Source of the DNA: Melioribacter roseus
Lineage (GTDB): Bacteria; Bacteroidota; Ignavibacteria; Ignavibacteriales; Melioribacteraceae
Direction: 5' to 3'
DNA: 32,106 nucleotides
Assembly (NCBI GenBank): GCA_020723165.1
Contig: DYJK01000033.1
Coordinates: 1-32,106 of the forward strand
Both the position numbers and the translations under genes were made by a program. The notes under the pieces were generated by a model. It had not been told where the DNA came from, did no database searches, and saw nothing but the letters and a program-made list of their open reading frames with translations. Below, in pieces: positions 9,205 through 17,043 of this stretch (its first letter is position 1; every line of letters starts with the position of its first letter).

Positions 9205-9786
9205 ATGAGTCCAATATTTTTTAGATCACCCACCGAACTGAGAGACTGGTTTAAACAAAATCATTCTTCCGAGGATGAGCTGTGGGTTGGTTACTACAAA
9301 AAAAGTTCCGGCAAGCCGGGCATAACATGGCAAGAATCAGTAGATGTAGCGCTCTGTTTCGGATGGATCGACAGTATCCGAAGAAGTATAGATGCTGTCA
9401 GCTATAAAAATAGGATTACTCCGCGGCGACCTGGAAGCAATTGGAGTGCTATCAATATTAAACGCGCTAATGAATTGATTGAACAAGGACTAATGCATGA
9501 AGCCGGACTGAAAGCGTTTGAAGCGAGAAAGAAAAATAAATCTGCAATTTATTCAAATGAACAAAAACGCGTAGAATTAGAGGAGCCGTACAATAAAATT
9601 TTCAAAAAAAACAAAAGAGCATGGAAATTTTTTCAGTCAATGCCGCCATATTACAGAAAAACTGTTAACTGGTGGATTGTTAGTGCAAAGAAGGAAGAGA
9701 CTCGTTTGAAGCGTTTGCAAAAACTGATTGATTGTTCTGCACAAGAAAGAAAAATACCGGAGATGCAAATTGGTAACAAAAACTAA
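9205..9786 (+). CDS. YdeI/OmpD-associated family protein
   Basis: 193 residues matching the YdeI/OmdA family often annotated as bacteriocin-protection proteins. Characteristic are ELRDWFKQNHSSEDELWVGYYKK, ITWQESVDVALCFGWIDSIR, the basic PRRPGSNWSAINIKRANELI and the C-terminal helix PPYYRKTVNWWIVSAKKEETR. The molecular function of the family is poorly defined. The ATG has no obvious SD, only an A-rich leader, which is common in this group of bacteria. No operon partner. Confidence 0.85.
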   Translation: MSPIFFRSPTELRDWFKQNHSSEDELWVGYYKKSSGKPGITWQESVDVALCFGWIDSIRRSIDAVSYKNRITPRRPGSNWSAINIKRANELIEQGLMHEAGLKAFEARKKNKSAIYSNEQKRVELEEPYNKIFKKNKRAWKFFQSMPPYYRKTVNWWIVSAKKEETRLKRLQKLIDCSAQERKIPEMQIGNKN

Positions 9787-9811
9787 AAATGATTTGTGAC
9801 CAGCTTTTAAA

Positions 9812-9920
9812 GAGATTGTCTCGAAAGTAAAATTTTTTAAAGAATAGCACGCGGATAAAATCAGATTTAAACAGATTTACGCAGATTTTTTAATTGAACG
9901 ATTACTTTCGAGACAATCTC
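9812..9920. repeat. 19-bp perfect inverted repeat flanking a 71-bp core
   Basis: GAGATTGTCTCGAAAGTAA (9812-9830) returns as its exact reverse complement at 9902-9920. The core holds an ACGCGGATAAAATCAGATTT...CAGATTTACGCAGATTT stretch, a type of low-complexity extragenic sequence common in bacterial genomes. With no ORF inside, this looks like a small non-autonomous element or a long hairpin. It fills the first half of the 314-base gap before the GWxTD gene. Confidence 0.65.
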
Positions 9921-9940
9921 AACAAGGGTCGGGTTAGTTT

Positions 9941-10015
9941 TCTCTCTGCGCACTTTGCGAAAAATCTTTTCCCGAAGGGATGGCTATGCCAGCATTCTCC
10001 GCGTTAAAATCTTCA
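9941..10015. repeat. CTCTCTGCG-type extragenic element, apparently interrupted
   Basis: CTCTCTGCGCACTTTGCG and, further on, CTCCGCGTTAAAATC look like two halves of the widespread CTCTGCG...TCTCCGCGTTAAAA extragenic sequence. Between them lies the 28-base unit that recurs at 13148-13175. Related stretches occur at about 18440-18476 and 19020-19065. Confidence 0.45.
9964..9991 (+). repeat. 28-bp double-hairpin dispersed repeat, copy 1
   Basis: Reads ATCTTTTCCCGAAGGGATGG then CTATGCCA. It folds as TCCC-gaa-GGGA followed by TGGC-tat-GCCA. The same 28 bases with a single mismatch lie in reverse orientation at 13148-13175. Confidence 0.65.
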
Positions 10016-10100
10016 CTTTTTGTTAGTTAATAATCACTGTCTCTTCATCAAGCTTTTCTCTGCATCTTAATTTATATTTCACTGTAATTAAAAATTCCCT

Positions 10101-12275
10101 ATGCAAAAAATGGCTTCATACTGCCTTCTTCTTTTTCTCATTCTCCCCAAAATAATTTTTTCCTTTGCAGACACACTTTACACAGACAAGTGCAAGCTCG
10201 GTGTTGAAACACTCGCAAAAAAAGATACAGCAGCGGCAGTTCATTACTTCAATCAATCTATAATATTGTATAACGACGCACCTTCATACTTCGAGCTTGG
10301 TAAACTTACATATTCGTACAAACCGATTGCCGATATAGGCACTGCATTCGATCACGTGTACGAAGCAGTTGAACTCGATCCGCAAAATATTGAGTACCGG
10401 CTCTACCTTGCATTCTTACGAGAAGAACGTTACTACGATAAACGTATAAACTTTTTGCAGAGAAGTTATGCCGCAACTGATTACCAGGATATTTTAAAGA
10501 TGGACAGCACTTGTGCCGCAGCGTGGGCAAACCTTGGCAGATTGAAAGCAGAAGACTTCTGGGAGTACCAAACATCGGAATCAAAACTCGATACCAACAA
10601 GGCAATCGATCCAACCGAAAGATACGCACACGAAGGGGATGTTGAAGCCGAGCAGTTTAGAATAGAGTATGAATACAAGAAACAAGATTACGGTCTGCTC
10701 AGCTATTCAGGTTTTGTACTGGAAGATTTTCTTCAAGCAGAAAATTCACTTATTCGTGCCATAAAATTTAACCCGGCGCTGGCAAGCTCAAGCCTCGATC
10801 TCGCAAAACTTTATTACTCTGTAAAAAATTTCGGGTTTGCAATTACTGTTTTAGAAAATGCTGTTAAGCACGATTCAACAAATAAAGATTATCATTTGTA
10901 TCTCGGTCTGTTTTATTACTCGGTTAACCTGATTACAAAATCGGAAAAGGAATTCTCGAAAGCTTTTTTGCTAATGAACAAAAAGGAGAGAGACGATTAC
11001 ACATACAATTCCGTATTGATGATGATAGAACAAAGATTTCCGTACAAGCTTGAATCACTGCCGGGCGAACAAGTTAGGGATATTATAAAACTTTTCTGGC
11101 AAATCTACGATCCGCTCTACATTACCGATCAAAACGAAAGAATAGTTGAGCATTATGTGCGGATGGTTTATGCAAATATGTTTCTAGGATCGCGTAAACT
11201 TGAAATTGCCGGCTGGCAGACAAACCGCGGTGAAGTAGCATTGCGTTACGGAATTCCGCCGCGTGTTATCCGCTACCGCGATGATATTCAACTCGGACCC
11301 AAAACCGAAGTATGGGAATACGGCGACAAATCTTTTGCATTCACCGATCAATTTAAAAACAATGAATATGAATTCGCACTAGAACACAGATCGCAAGTTC
11401 CGATCAATACATTTGAAGAGATAAAGAAACTCCGCAAAGAAAAATTCCAGGAGTATCATCCAAAGTTTGAAGGACACTCATTCAACGCATCAAAAAATTT
11501 TTACCAGTTCCGCTCGCAGAAAAACAAAACTGATCTCTATGCTTGTTATTCAATCAATCTGCAAGATTCTCTGCAAGGGGATTATTATTTCAACAAGGGT
11601 CACCGTGCCGGGCTTTTCTTTTTTGACAAGAACTATTACAAAATATTTGAGAGCAAGAAATCGTTTCCTTTTGAACCGGGGAAAAATAAGATAGTGAAGA
11701 CGCTCTATTCACCGGCGTTGCCCGATTCGGGATTTATCTCTTTTGAAATTCTGCGCAATAATGATATGGGTGTTCATGCGCTCAAAGAGAAATTCACAAT
11801 CAAAAACCTTTCAGGCGGCACACTTGCGCTGAGTGATATAGTTCTTGCCGATCGGCTTTCAACCGATTCAAATTTTGTAAACGGTTTTGAACGAAAAGAT
11901 ATTTCTCTACTGCCAAATCCGGGAAATTACTTCGGCACAAACAATCTTCCGTATCTCTATTATGAAGTTTACAACCTAAAGAAAGGGGAGGATAACCTTA
12001 CTAATTTTGAACAAGAAATTACAATCGAAAGTGCCGAAGAGAAGAGCGGCTTTGAAGAATTTTTAAGTTCGATTGGAAGTCTATTTGGTCTGGGCGGAGC
12101 GGACAAAATTACGCTCACTTCAAATTATCAAACGTTTGAGACCGATCCGCAAATTTTTCTGCAGATTGATATGGGCGAATACGAACCGGGCAATTATAAA
12201 ATTACTCTGCTCGTAAAAGATAACTTTGGCGGAATAGAAACTGCAAGAACTGCTTTATTTTATTGGGAAAAATAA
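10101..12275 (+). CDS. Secreted TPR / GWxTD-domain protein
   Basis: 724 residues. A cleavable signal peptide (hydrophobic run to about residue 23) suggests export. Residues 25-310 contain TPR-like helical repeats (ENSLIRAIKFNPALASSSLDLAKLYYSVK is one of them). The GWxTD domain follows, with GWQTN at residues 371-375 and RGEVALRYGIPPRVIRYRDD after it; N replaces the usual D of GWxTD. The C-terminal third is beta-rich. GWxTD proteins are common in Bacteroidota/Ignavibacteria and related phyla, with no established function. An alternative ATG lies 3 codons downstream. Single gene, followed by a good terminator. Confidence 0.85.
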   Translation: MQKMASYCLLLFLILPKIIFSFADTLYTDKCKLGVETLAKKDTAAAVHYFNQSIILYNDAPSYFELGKLTYSYKPIADIGTAFDHVYEAVELDPQNIEYRLYLAFLREERYYDKRINFLQRSYAATDYQDILKMDSTCAAAWANLGRLKAEDFWEYQTSESKLDTNKAIDPTERYAHEGDVEAEQFRIEYEYKKQDYGLLSYSGFVLEDFLQAENSLIRAIKFNPALASSSLDLAKLYYSVKNFGFAITVLENAVKHDSTNKDYHLYLGLFYYSVNLITKSEKEFSKAFLLMNKKERDDYTYNSVLMMIEQRFPYKLESLPGEQVRDIIKLFWQIYDPLYITDQNERIVEHYVRMVYANMFLGSRKLEIAGWQTNRGEVALRYGIPPRVIRYRDDIQLGPKTEVWEYGDKSFAFTDQFKNNEYEFALEHRSQVPINTFEEIKKLRKEKFQEYHPKFEGHSFNASKNFYQFRSQKNKTDLYACYSINLQDSLQGDYYFNKGHRAGLFFFDKNYYKIFESKKSFPFEPGKNKIVKTLYSPALPDSGFISFEILRNNDMGVHALKEKFTIKNLSGGTLALSDIVLADRLSTDSNFVNGFERKDISLLPNPGNYFGTNNLPYLYYEVYNLKKGEDNLTNFEQEITIESAEEKSGFEEFLSSIGSLFGLGGADKITLTSNYQTFETDPQIFLQIDMGEYEPGNYKITLLVKDNFGGIETARTALFYWEK

Positions 12276-12305
12276 ATTAATTCTCTTCACTATTAATTAA
12301 ACCCG

Positions 12306-12333
12306 TCCCGCTCTTTTTTGTGGGATCCTTTTT
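12306..12333 (+). terminator. Rho-independent terminator after the GWxTD gene
   Basis: TCCCGC (12306-12311) pairs with GTGGGA (12320-12325), one G-T pair, with an 8-base T-rich loop, followed by TCCTTTTT. It lies between two convergent genes. Confidence 0.6.
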
Positions 12334-12350
12334 AAGCGGTTATATGGCAC

Positions 12351-12779
12351 TTAGTGTTTTAATTTGGTTTCCAGGCTTTTAAGAAATTCTTCGGCAGTTA
12401 GAATATCTATTTTGCTACGCTTATAATCTATTTTATTTCTAGTAATAATAAGTGTAATGCCATTATTTACTGCTGTGAAATACTGAATTGCATCCTCAAA
12501 ATCATTGAATTCAGAATTAAGGGATTGTTCTATTACTCTTTCATCTATTGGTAGAATATTTATTAGAGTTTTGAGTTTCCTTAAGCTTTTTAAAGCTAAT
12601 AAATTTGTAGTTTGTTTCTTCAGAAGATAGTGGAGATTTGCAAAGATAAGTGGGGATGTGTAAGCAATAATTTCATTTTGATCAATTAACGTAAATAATC
12701 GAGCTGCGTGAATATAGTGTGGTTCTCTTTCAGCGAGTAAATCTAATATTATATCTGAATCAACAAAAAGTTTAATCAT
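12351..12779 (-). CDS. PIN-domain ribonuclease toxin (VapC-like)
   Basis: 142-residue PIN domain protein, close to the PIN_3 type. Acidic residues expected to bind Mg2+ are visible: D7 in LFVDSDIILDLL, E18, D96 in DFEDAIQY and D118 in TRNKIDY. Such proteins cleave RNA, often tRNA or rRNA. The start ATG overlaps the stop of the upstream antitoxin gene by 4 bases (ATGA), implying translational coupling. Family and pairing give a type II toxin-antitoxin system; the RNA target cannot be told. Confidence 0.88.
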   Translation of the reverse strand: MIKLFVDSDIILDLLAEREPHYIHAARLFTLIDQNEIIAYTSPLIFANLHYLLKKQTTNLLALKSLRKLKTLINILPIDERVIEQSLNSEFNDFEDAIQYFTAVNNGITLIITRNKIDYKRSKIDILTAEEFLKSLETKLKH

Positions 12780-13045
12780 TTGGAATATTTTACTTCAATG
12801 TAATTTCTATAAATCTCTTTCAAATTAATATTTTCTGGTAATTTGATAATCCCGGAAAGTTCAAGAACATTTGGTGATATTTCAACTTCTGTGATACTTT
12901 CTTTATCAGACTTGTCAGACGCGGCTGATATCAGATTAAAATACTTTTCAACCATTACCGAGAGACTCTGTTTATTTTTTTGAGCATATTTTTTAGCACG
13001 ATCAATGGCTTTTTTATTGAGCTTTAACGTTAGTTTGGTATTCAT
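12776..13045 (-). CDS. Antitoxin of the PIN toxin (DUF6364-like)
   Basis: 89 residues. The N-terminal part NTKLTLKLNKKAIDRAKKYAQ with the following KQSLSVMVEKYFNL is the ribbon-helix-helix-like region of DUF6364-type antitoxins, which bind operator DNA as dimers; the acidic C-terminal tail (EISPNVLELSGIIKLPENI) would wrap the toxin. The ATG has a good SD (AAAGG). It is upstream of and overlaps the toxin gene, the usual antitoxin-first order. An inverted repeat just upstream is a candidate operator. Confidence 0.82.
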   Translation of the reverse strand: MNTKLTLKLNKKAIDRAKKYAQKNKQSLSVMVEKYFNLISAASDKSDKESITEVEISPNVLELSGIIKLPENINLKEIYRNYIEVKYSK

Positions 13046-13062
13046 CTAATTCCTTTCAAATA

Positions 13063-13094
13063 ATACGTAAATTATCTTGGAATAAGATACGTAT
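13063..13094. promoter_or_regulatory. Candidate operator of the PIN toxin-antitoxin operon
   Basis: ATACGTA (13063-13069) and TACGTAT (13088-13094) are inverted repeats 18 bases apart, and ATCTT / AAGAT form a second inverted pair between them. The site lies 18-49 bases upstream of the antitoxin ATG, where autoregulating antitoxins normally bind. Confidence 0.5.
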
Positions 13095-13147
13095 CGTTAA
13101 TCCAATTTTCAAGTTCAGCTTTTAGACATTTAACGGCATGTTATGTT

Positions 13148-13175
13148 TGGCTTAGCCATCCCTTCGGGAAAAGAT
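13148..13175 (-). repeat. 28-bp double-hairpin dispersed repeat, copy 2
   Basis: Reverse-complement copy of the unit at 9964-9991 with one mismatch out of 28. It sits between the toxin-antitoxin operon and the T9SS protein gene. A loose ATCAAC/GTTGAT inverted pair follows. Confidence 0.65.
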
Positions 13176-13251
13176 CAACCCACCTATTAGTTCTCACCGC
13201 ACATGGCGGATCTGTTGATTATGAGTATGCCCCGTAAGCGGTTTGGTTGCG

Positions 13252-14004
13252 CTACTTTAACAATATGATTTTCCTTGTAAATAAATAATCTCTTGTTGAT
13301 AACACTACGAAATATATCCCCGATGCTTTTTGTTTTGCATTCCACACCAATTCATACTTACCGGGATATTTTTCTTTATGCTCAATTATCTCTGTCAATT
13401 CACCCAATGAATTAAATACTGATATGTTAACAAAACTTGTCCGTGTTATTTCATACTCTATTTTAGTTGCCGGATTAAATGGGTTGGGATAGACCGATAT
13501 TATTCTACAGTTCTGCGGAATGGATTTTAAGTCATCTTCAATCCCCAAGCCCGTACTTTTCGCAAGAAAATTCTGTACTAATGAATCAACGTAAATTCCA
13601 TTTCGTTTAACTTTTAGTTTTATTTCAAAGTTATATATCAGGTCTATAGAAAATGCTGAATCAAACGGGACTATTTCCGGAATATTTTGTGGTTTTGGCT
13701 CTTGATGAAAATACAATTCATAAATATCATTTTGTTCCTTATGAGAGCAAATGAAACCTACCATCTTTGAAATATCAATTTGATTTCCCGAACTGTCTTT
13801 GCAGAGAATGAACGAATTAAAACCGGCAGTAACTCTTATTGTGTCGGAATCTATTCCGGCGTGTATTTTAAAAATCATCTCCGGGGGCGTGCAGCCGCTG
13901 ATTATTTTTACCGTATCAACCTTTGGCACAAAAGTGATGTTTTGGGAAAGACTAATTGAATAAGAAATAATTAAAACAACAATCAATAAAAATGTTTTCT
14001 TCAT
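13252..14004 (-). CDS. Secreted protein with type IX secretion C-terminal sorting domain
   Basis: 250 residues. It opens with a signal peptide (KKTFLLIVVLIISYSISLSQ) and ends with a T9SS type A sorting domain over about residues 165-250: VYPNPFNPATKIEYEI, then NISVFNSLGEL, GKYELVWNAK and GIYFVVLSTRDYLFTRKIILLK. The domain directs transfer across the outer membrane by the Por/T9SS machinery. The central part (30-160) is beta-rich and unrecognised; a GCTPPEMIFKIHAG segment near residue 38 is the only notable feature. Single gene. Confidence 0.88.
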   Translation of the reverse strand: MKKTFLLIVVLIISYSISLSQNITFVPKVDTVKIISGCTPPEMIFKIHAGIDSDTIRVTAGFNSFILCKDSSGNQIDISKMVGFICSHKEQNDIYELYFHQEPKPQNIPEIVPFDSAFSIDLIYNFEIKLKVKRNGIYVDSLVQNFLAKSTGLGIEDDLKSIPQNCRIISVYPNPFNPATKIEYEITRTSFVNISVFNSLGELTEIIEHKEKYPGKYELVWNAKQKASGIYFVVLSTRDYLFTRKIILLK

Positions 14005-14127
14005 AATATTATTTGGCTGTTAATACTGCCATGGTCTTTAAATTTATCCCGTGCTTTTTATCGGGGCGGTCGGCTTGGAAAACTTGTTAGGCTATTTGCA
14101 TATATATTTCCATTTACTAAACAGGTT

Positions 14128-15261
14128 CTATTTAAATAAATCAGCCTGAATAGAAAACTTCAAAAGAGAGAACGCATTTTTAACTGCCAATATCCGAAAG
14201 CTCCCTTTTCCTACTACATCAATCTTTTTCTTCCTTTTATCAGCAAAATCCGATATTCCCCTGATGGCTATTGTTTTTGGTGCAGTACTTTGGATAAATG
14301 CTGCATCATAAACACCTGATGATTCCATTTCAATTGCAGCAACTTTACGATTAAAACCTTTAATCCAATTTATAAATGTTATTCCTTTTGCGACAGCTGG
14401 ACCACTTCCTAATATTTTATCATCTCCTACTATTAGTTTGCATTCTAATGGGAAATTGAGACCAATTTTTTCTAATGCACTTTTGGTTTCTTCATCAACG
14501 ATCATACAACTTTGTTTTTTTATTAGTTTTGTCCACCTCTTGAAAACTGTTTCGTTACTAGTTCTAAGTAGCTGAAATCTATTAAGTAGACGAGGATTAG
14601 TAGGTAATTGATTACCAGATGGAACAAATGATAAACTCTCACTCCCAGAAATCTCTGAATTTGCTAAATACTCCAAAACACTATCTGGGATAAATACATC
14701 ACCTGGTTGAAGGTCATTTGTTATCGACCCAGCTATTCCAATTACTACTACGTTTTTCGTTTTGTATTTAGTTAAAATTGCAGACATAATATTTCCAGAA
14801 CGTGTATTTCCCATTTTACCAGCTGGAATTATAGCAACTTTGTATGTTTTATCTGCGCTGAAAGATTTCAGATTACCATAATAAATTGATATCGCTATAT
14901 CATCAAGTTCATGGGCTTTAAAACCTTTGCCGAATATATCAATTAAATGATCAAACTCTTCTTTTAGAGCGACGTATACAACTATATCAATTCCACCATC
15001 GAACTTGTTTAGCCACGATTCATCAGAATTTCCCAGTTTATCGAATGTTTTATCAAATGAAGCAATAGCCATACGGTTTAGAGAATCTATTATCATAGCT
15101 CTATCAGATTTATACGATGACGTATCGCCATAAAGTCTAACTTGGTTCATATTTTCAGTTAGTCTACTTCGCAGAATATTAAATGTCGGTAAATCGGTAC
15201 TACTAATCTTCTTCGACATTATTTCTAAGCTTATTTCATAAATATCAAATATATTTTTCAT
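14128..15261 (-). CDS. Nucleosidase-fold effector with shared N-terminal adaptor domain
   Basis: 377 residues in two parts. Residues 1-78 are a helical domain with RLTEN at 33-37, LYGD at 43-46 and SDRAMIIDSLN at 52-62; a homologous domain opens the TPR protein at the other end of this operon. Residues 90-370 are a purine-nucleoside-phosphorylase / MTA-SAH-nucleosidase fold: VALKEEFDHL (97-106), GIAGSI (175-180), GDVFIP (187-192), AIEMESSGVY (309-318) and RGISDFAD (334-341), so the candidate catalytic E101/E102, E313 and D338 are present. This fold cleaves N-glycosidic bonds of nucleosides; some defence-associated relatives cleave ATP. The substrate is unknown. Good SD (AAGGA). It is last in a four-gene operon, 17 bases after the preceding gene. 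A housekeeping Pfs would lack the N-terminal domain. Confidence 0.85.
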   Translation of the reverse strand: MKNIFDIYEISLEIMSKKISSTDLPTFNILRSRLTENMNQVRLYGDTSSYKSDRAMIIDSLNRMAIASFDKTFDKLGNSDESWLNKFDGGIDIVVYVALKEEFDHLIDIFGKGFKAHELDDIAISIYYGNLKSFSADKTYKVAIIPAGKMGNTRSGNIMSAILTKYKTKNVVVIGIAGSITNDLQPGDVFIPDSVLEYLANSEISGSESLSFVPSGNQLPTNPRLLNRFQLLRTSNETVFKRWTKLIKKQSCMIVDEETKSALEKIGLNFPLECKLIVGDDKILGSGPAVAKGITFINWIKGFNRKVAAIEMESSGVYDAAFIQSTAPKTIAIRGISDFADKRKKKIDVVGKGSFRILAVKNAFSLLKFSIQADLFK

Positions 15262-15278
15262 GAAAAATCCTTATCTAT

Positions 15279-16031
15279 CTAAATGTTTATAATTCCTGTC
15301 CATACTTGAGAAAAAGAGCAATCAAAGAATTTATAACCTAAACTTTCTTGCCATCCAAATTCAGCATAGACTGATTTCTCTACTTCAGAAAGCTGTTGTA
15401 CTCTTAATCCAAATACAATTTCCACAACATCTTTAAGAATACGAAATAAAGTAAAACGTATTTGGGGGTCAATAGAGGAATACTTAATAGAACTTTTAGG
15501 AAAATAATACCAACATCTATGGATAGTGATACCTTTGGGTGGCAACTTTGTTATCCAATAATGAGGACCAAAAACCATTTCAAGAAGCACATCACTTTCT
15601 CGAATTATTAAAGTGCCACTAATTGAAGGTATTTTGTAAGGGCTAATATTTGCTTTTACTATTTGTGTGTTGTTAAGTTTTTCAATTGCCGCAACAGCGC
15701 CGTTAACATCAATATCTAAATGCCGAAATAGCAATTGCTCTTCATTAATATCCATGTAGCGTAAAGAAAGTTTCCAACCATCCTTAATTTTTTTTTCACA
15801 TAAATTCATAAAATCTTTTAGATCATTCGGAAGAATAAATTGAAAGGTTTCATAAATCGGCAATCCAATTGTATTTGCCAATATAATAAGTCTTTCTGTT
15901 TTGGATGATTCTTCTTTTAAAAGTGCATGAGCAAAAAGACTATCCTCGTTTACATTTTTTTTAATCATTCTCGCCCAGTAATTCATACTAGTATCTTGTC
16001 CGGTCAAAGTATGTAAATCATTTTTGAGCAT
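15279..16031 (-). CDS. Unrecognised 250-residue protein of the adaptor/nucleosidase operon
   Basis: I do not recognise this protein. The ATG at 16031 is preferred because GGAGA lies 8 bases upstream; a TTG six codons earlier is possible. No signal peptide or membrane helix is visible. The central stretch SISGTLIIRESDVLLEMVFG faintly recalls the beta-hairpin of ATP-grasp / PEP-synthase-type nucleotide-binding domains, but the rest (charged N-terminal helices, a Trp/Tyr-rich middle ITIHRCWYYFPKS, a C-terminal EFGWQESLGYKFFDCSFSQ) does not confirm this. It lies between the radical SAM gene (31-base gap) and the nucleosidase gene (17-base gap), so it is probably co-transcribed and part of the same pathway. 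Confidence 0.75.
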   Translation of the reverse strand: MLKNDLHTLTGQDTSMNYWARMIKKNVNEDSLFAHALLKEESSKTERLIILANTIGLPIYETFQFILPNDLKDFMNLCEKKIKDGWKLSLRYMDINEEQLLFRHLDIDVNGAVAAIEKLNNTQIVKANISPYKIPSISGTLIIRESDVLLEMVFGPHYWITKLPPKGITIHRCWYYFPKSSIKYSSIDPQIRFTLFRILKDVVEIVFGLRVQQLSEVEKSVYAEFGWQESLGYKFFDCSFSQVWTGIINI

Positions 16032-16062
16032 ATATAATTCTCCGATCAATTAAAACAATCAA

Positions 16063-17016
16063 CTAACATGAGCTACTGTTAAAAGTATTTGTAACCTGAG
16101 GTGGATTACCAAGATTGCTAATTATTTTTAACATACTATCATCAAAACTGTTATATAGTAACGGGTATCTAATATCATTTAGAATACATGATTTAATAAA
16201 TCCGTCGGTTGTTACTCGTAGATGTATTTTTGCACATATTTTACATTCACGAAGTCGACAATGTGACTGAAAGAAATAGATTTTCGGTTTATCATTTATT
16301 AAACCATAATATTCAGCTAGATTTACGATTAACCCTAATTTCATGGAAAATCTATCCAAAAGTTTCTTAGTCATTGAAATAAACTCATCACTGATTTTCG
16401 AATGTATTGAATTGTCACAAATTTCTAAAATTTTTAAAATGATCTCATTTTCTATACACCAAAATGCTAATTTTTCTAAACGAGAATAATCTCCGTCGTA
16501 GACACAAGCGATACTCACTTTTTGACCTAACTTTTTAAGAGTAAGAATATGTTCCAGAATTAATTCTGATGATAAACCATTTTTTGAATCTTTGGATATT
16601 TTTCCGTCAGCGTAATCAACTCCAATAACAAGATCATCTATTAATCTATCGGTCACAATAGGAATGAGTTTATCTAAGAGTATTCCGTTTGTATTGAAAC
16701 CAACAGTTGGAATAGCAAGCTCTTTTTTTAAAAGTCGAAGCATATTATAGCAATCTGGATGTAGCAGTGGTTCACCACCTGTTAATCTGACCTTAATTAA
16801 TCCATACCGTAAAGCGTTTGTAACTATGTATCGTAGGTGCTCAATATTCATATACTTCGATTTGATATCACCTTGTCCCTCATTATGACAATAAGAACAA
16901 TTCATATTGCAGATATCTGTAATTGAAATTCTAAGGTAACCCGAAGGGATATTCATATGCGTATAGCTATGAACCTCAACTGGTATATCAAGTTCGTTGC
17001 GTAGTTTATTTTCCAA
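16063..17016 (-). CDS. MoaA-like radical SAM enzyme
   Basis: 317 residues. The radical SAM [4Fe-4S] motif CNMNCSYC has cysteines at 36, 40 and 43; GGEP at 80-83 binds the SAM amino group. A second cysteine group (C258, C261, C277, with C253 nearby) in CKICAKIHLRVTTDGFIKSC matches the place of the C-terminal cluster of MoaA, but the second-to-third cysteine spacing is 15 rather than 13. The MoaA C-terminal glycine tail is missing; the protein ends in SSSC. It is therefore unlikely to be the molybdenum-cofactor enzyme, and no other moa gene is nearby. The start is TTG with AGAGGA upstream; no ATG precedes the core motif except M21. 27 bases separate it from the TPR gene. Substrate unknown, possibly a nucleotide or a peptide. 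Confidence 0.88.
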   Translation of the reverse strand: MENKLRNELDIPVEVHSYTHMNIPSGYLRISITDICNMNCSYCHNEGQGDIKSKYMNIEHLRYIVTNALRYGLIKVRLTGGEPLLHPDCYNMLRLLKKELAIPTVGFNTNGILLDKLIPIVTDRLIDDLVIGVDYADGKISKDSKNGLSSELILEHILTLKKLGQKVSIACVYDGDYSRLEKLAFWCIENEIILKILEICDNSIHSKISDEFISMTKKLLDRFSMKLGLIVNLAEYYGLINDKPKIYFFQSHCRLRECKICAKIHLRVTTDGFIKSCILNDIRYPLLYNSFDDSMLKIISNLGNPPQVTNTFNSSSC

Positions 17017-17043
17017 TATTATTTATCCTCTTTAAAAAGATTG

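Noticed and set aside
16063-17016. Prokaryotic viperin (antiviral ddhNTP synthase)
   Set aside because: Viperins lack the C-terminal cysteine cluster seen here, and their characteristic core residues are not present.
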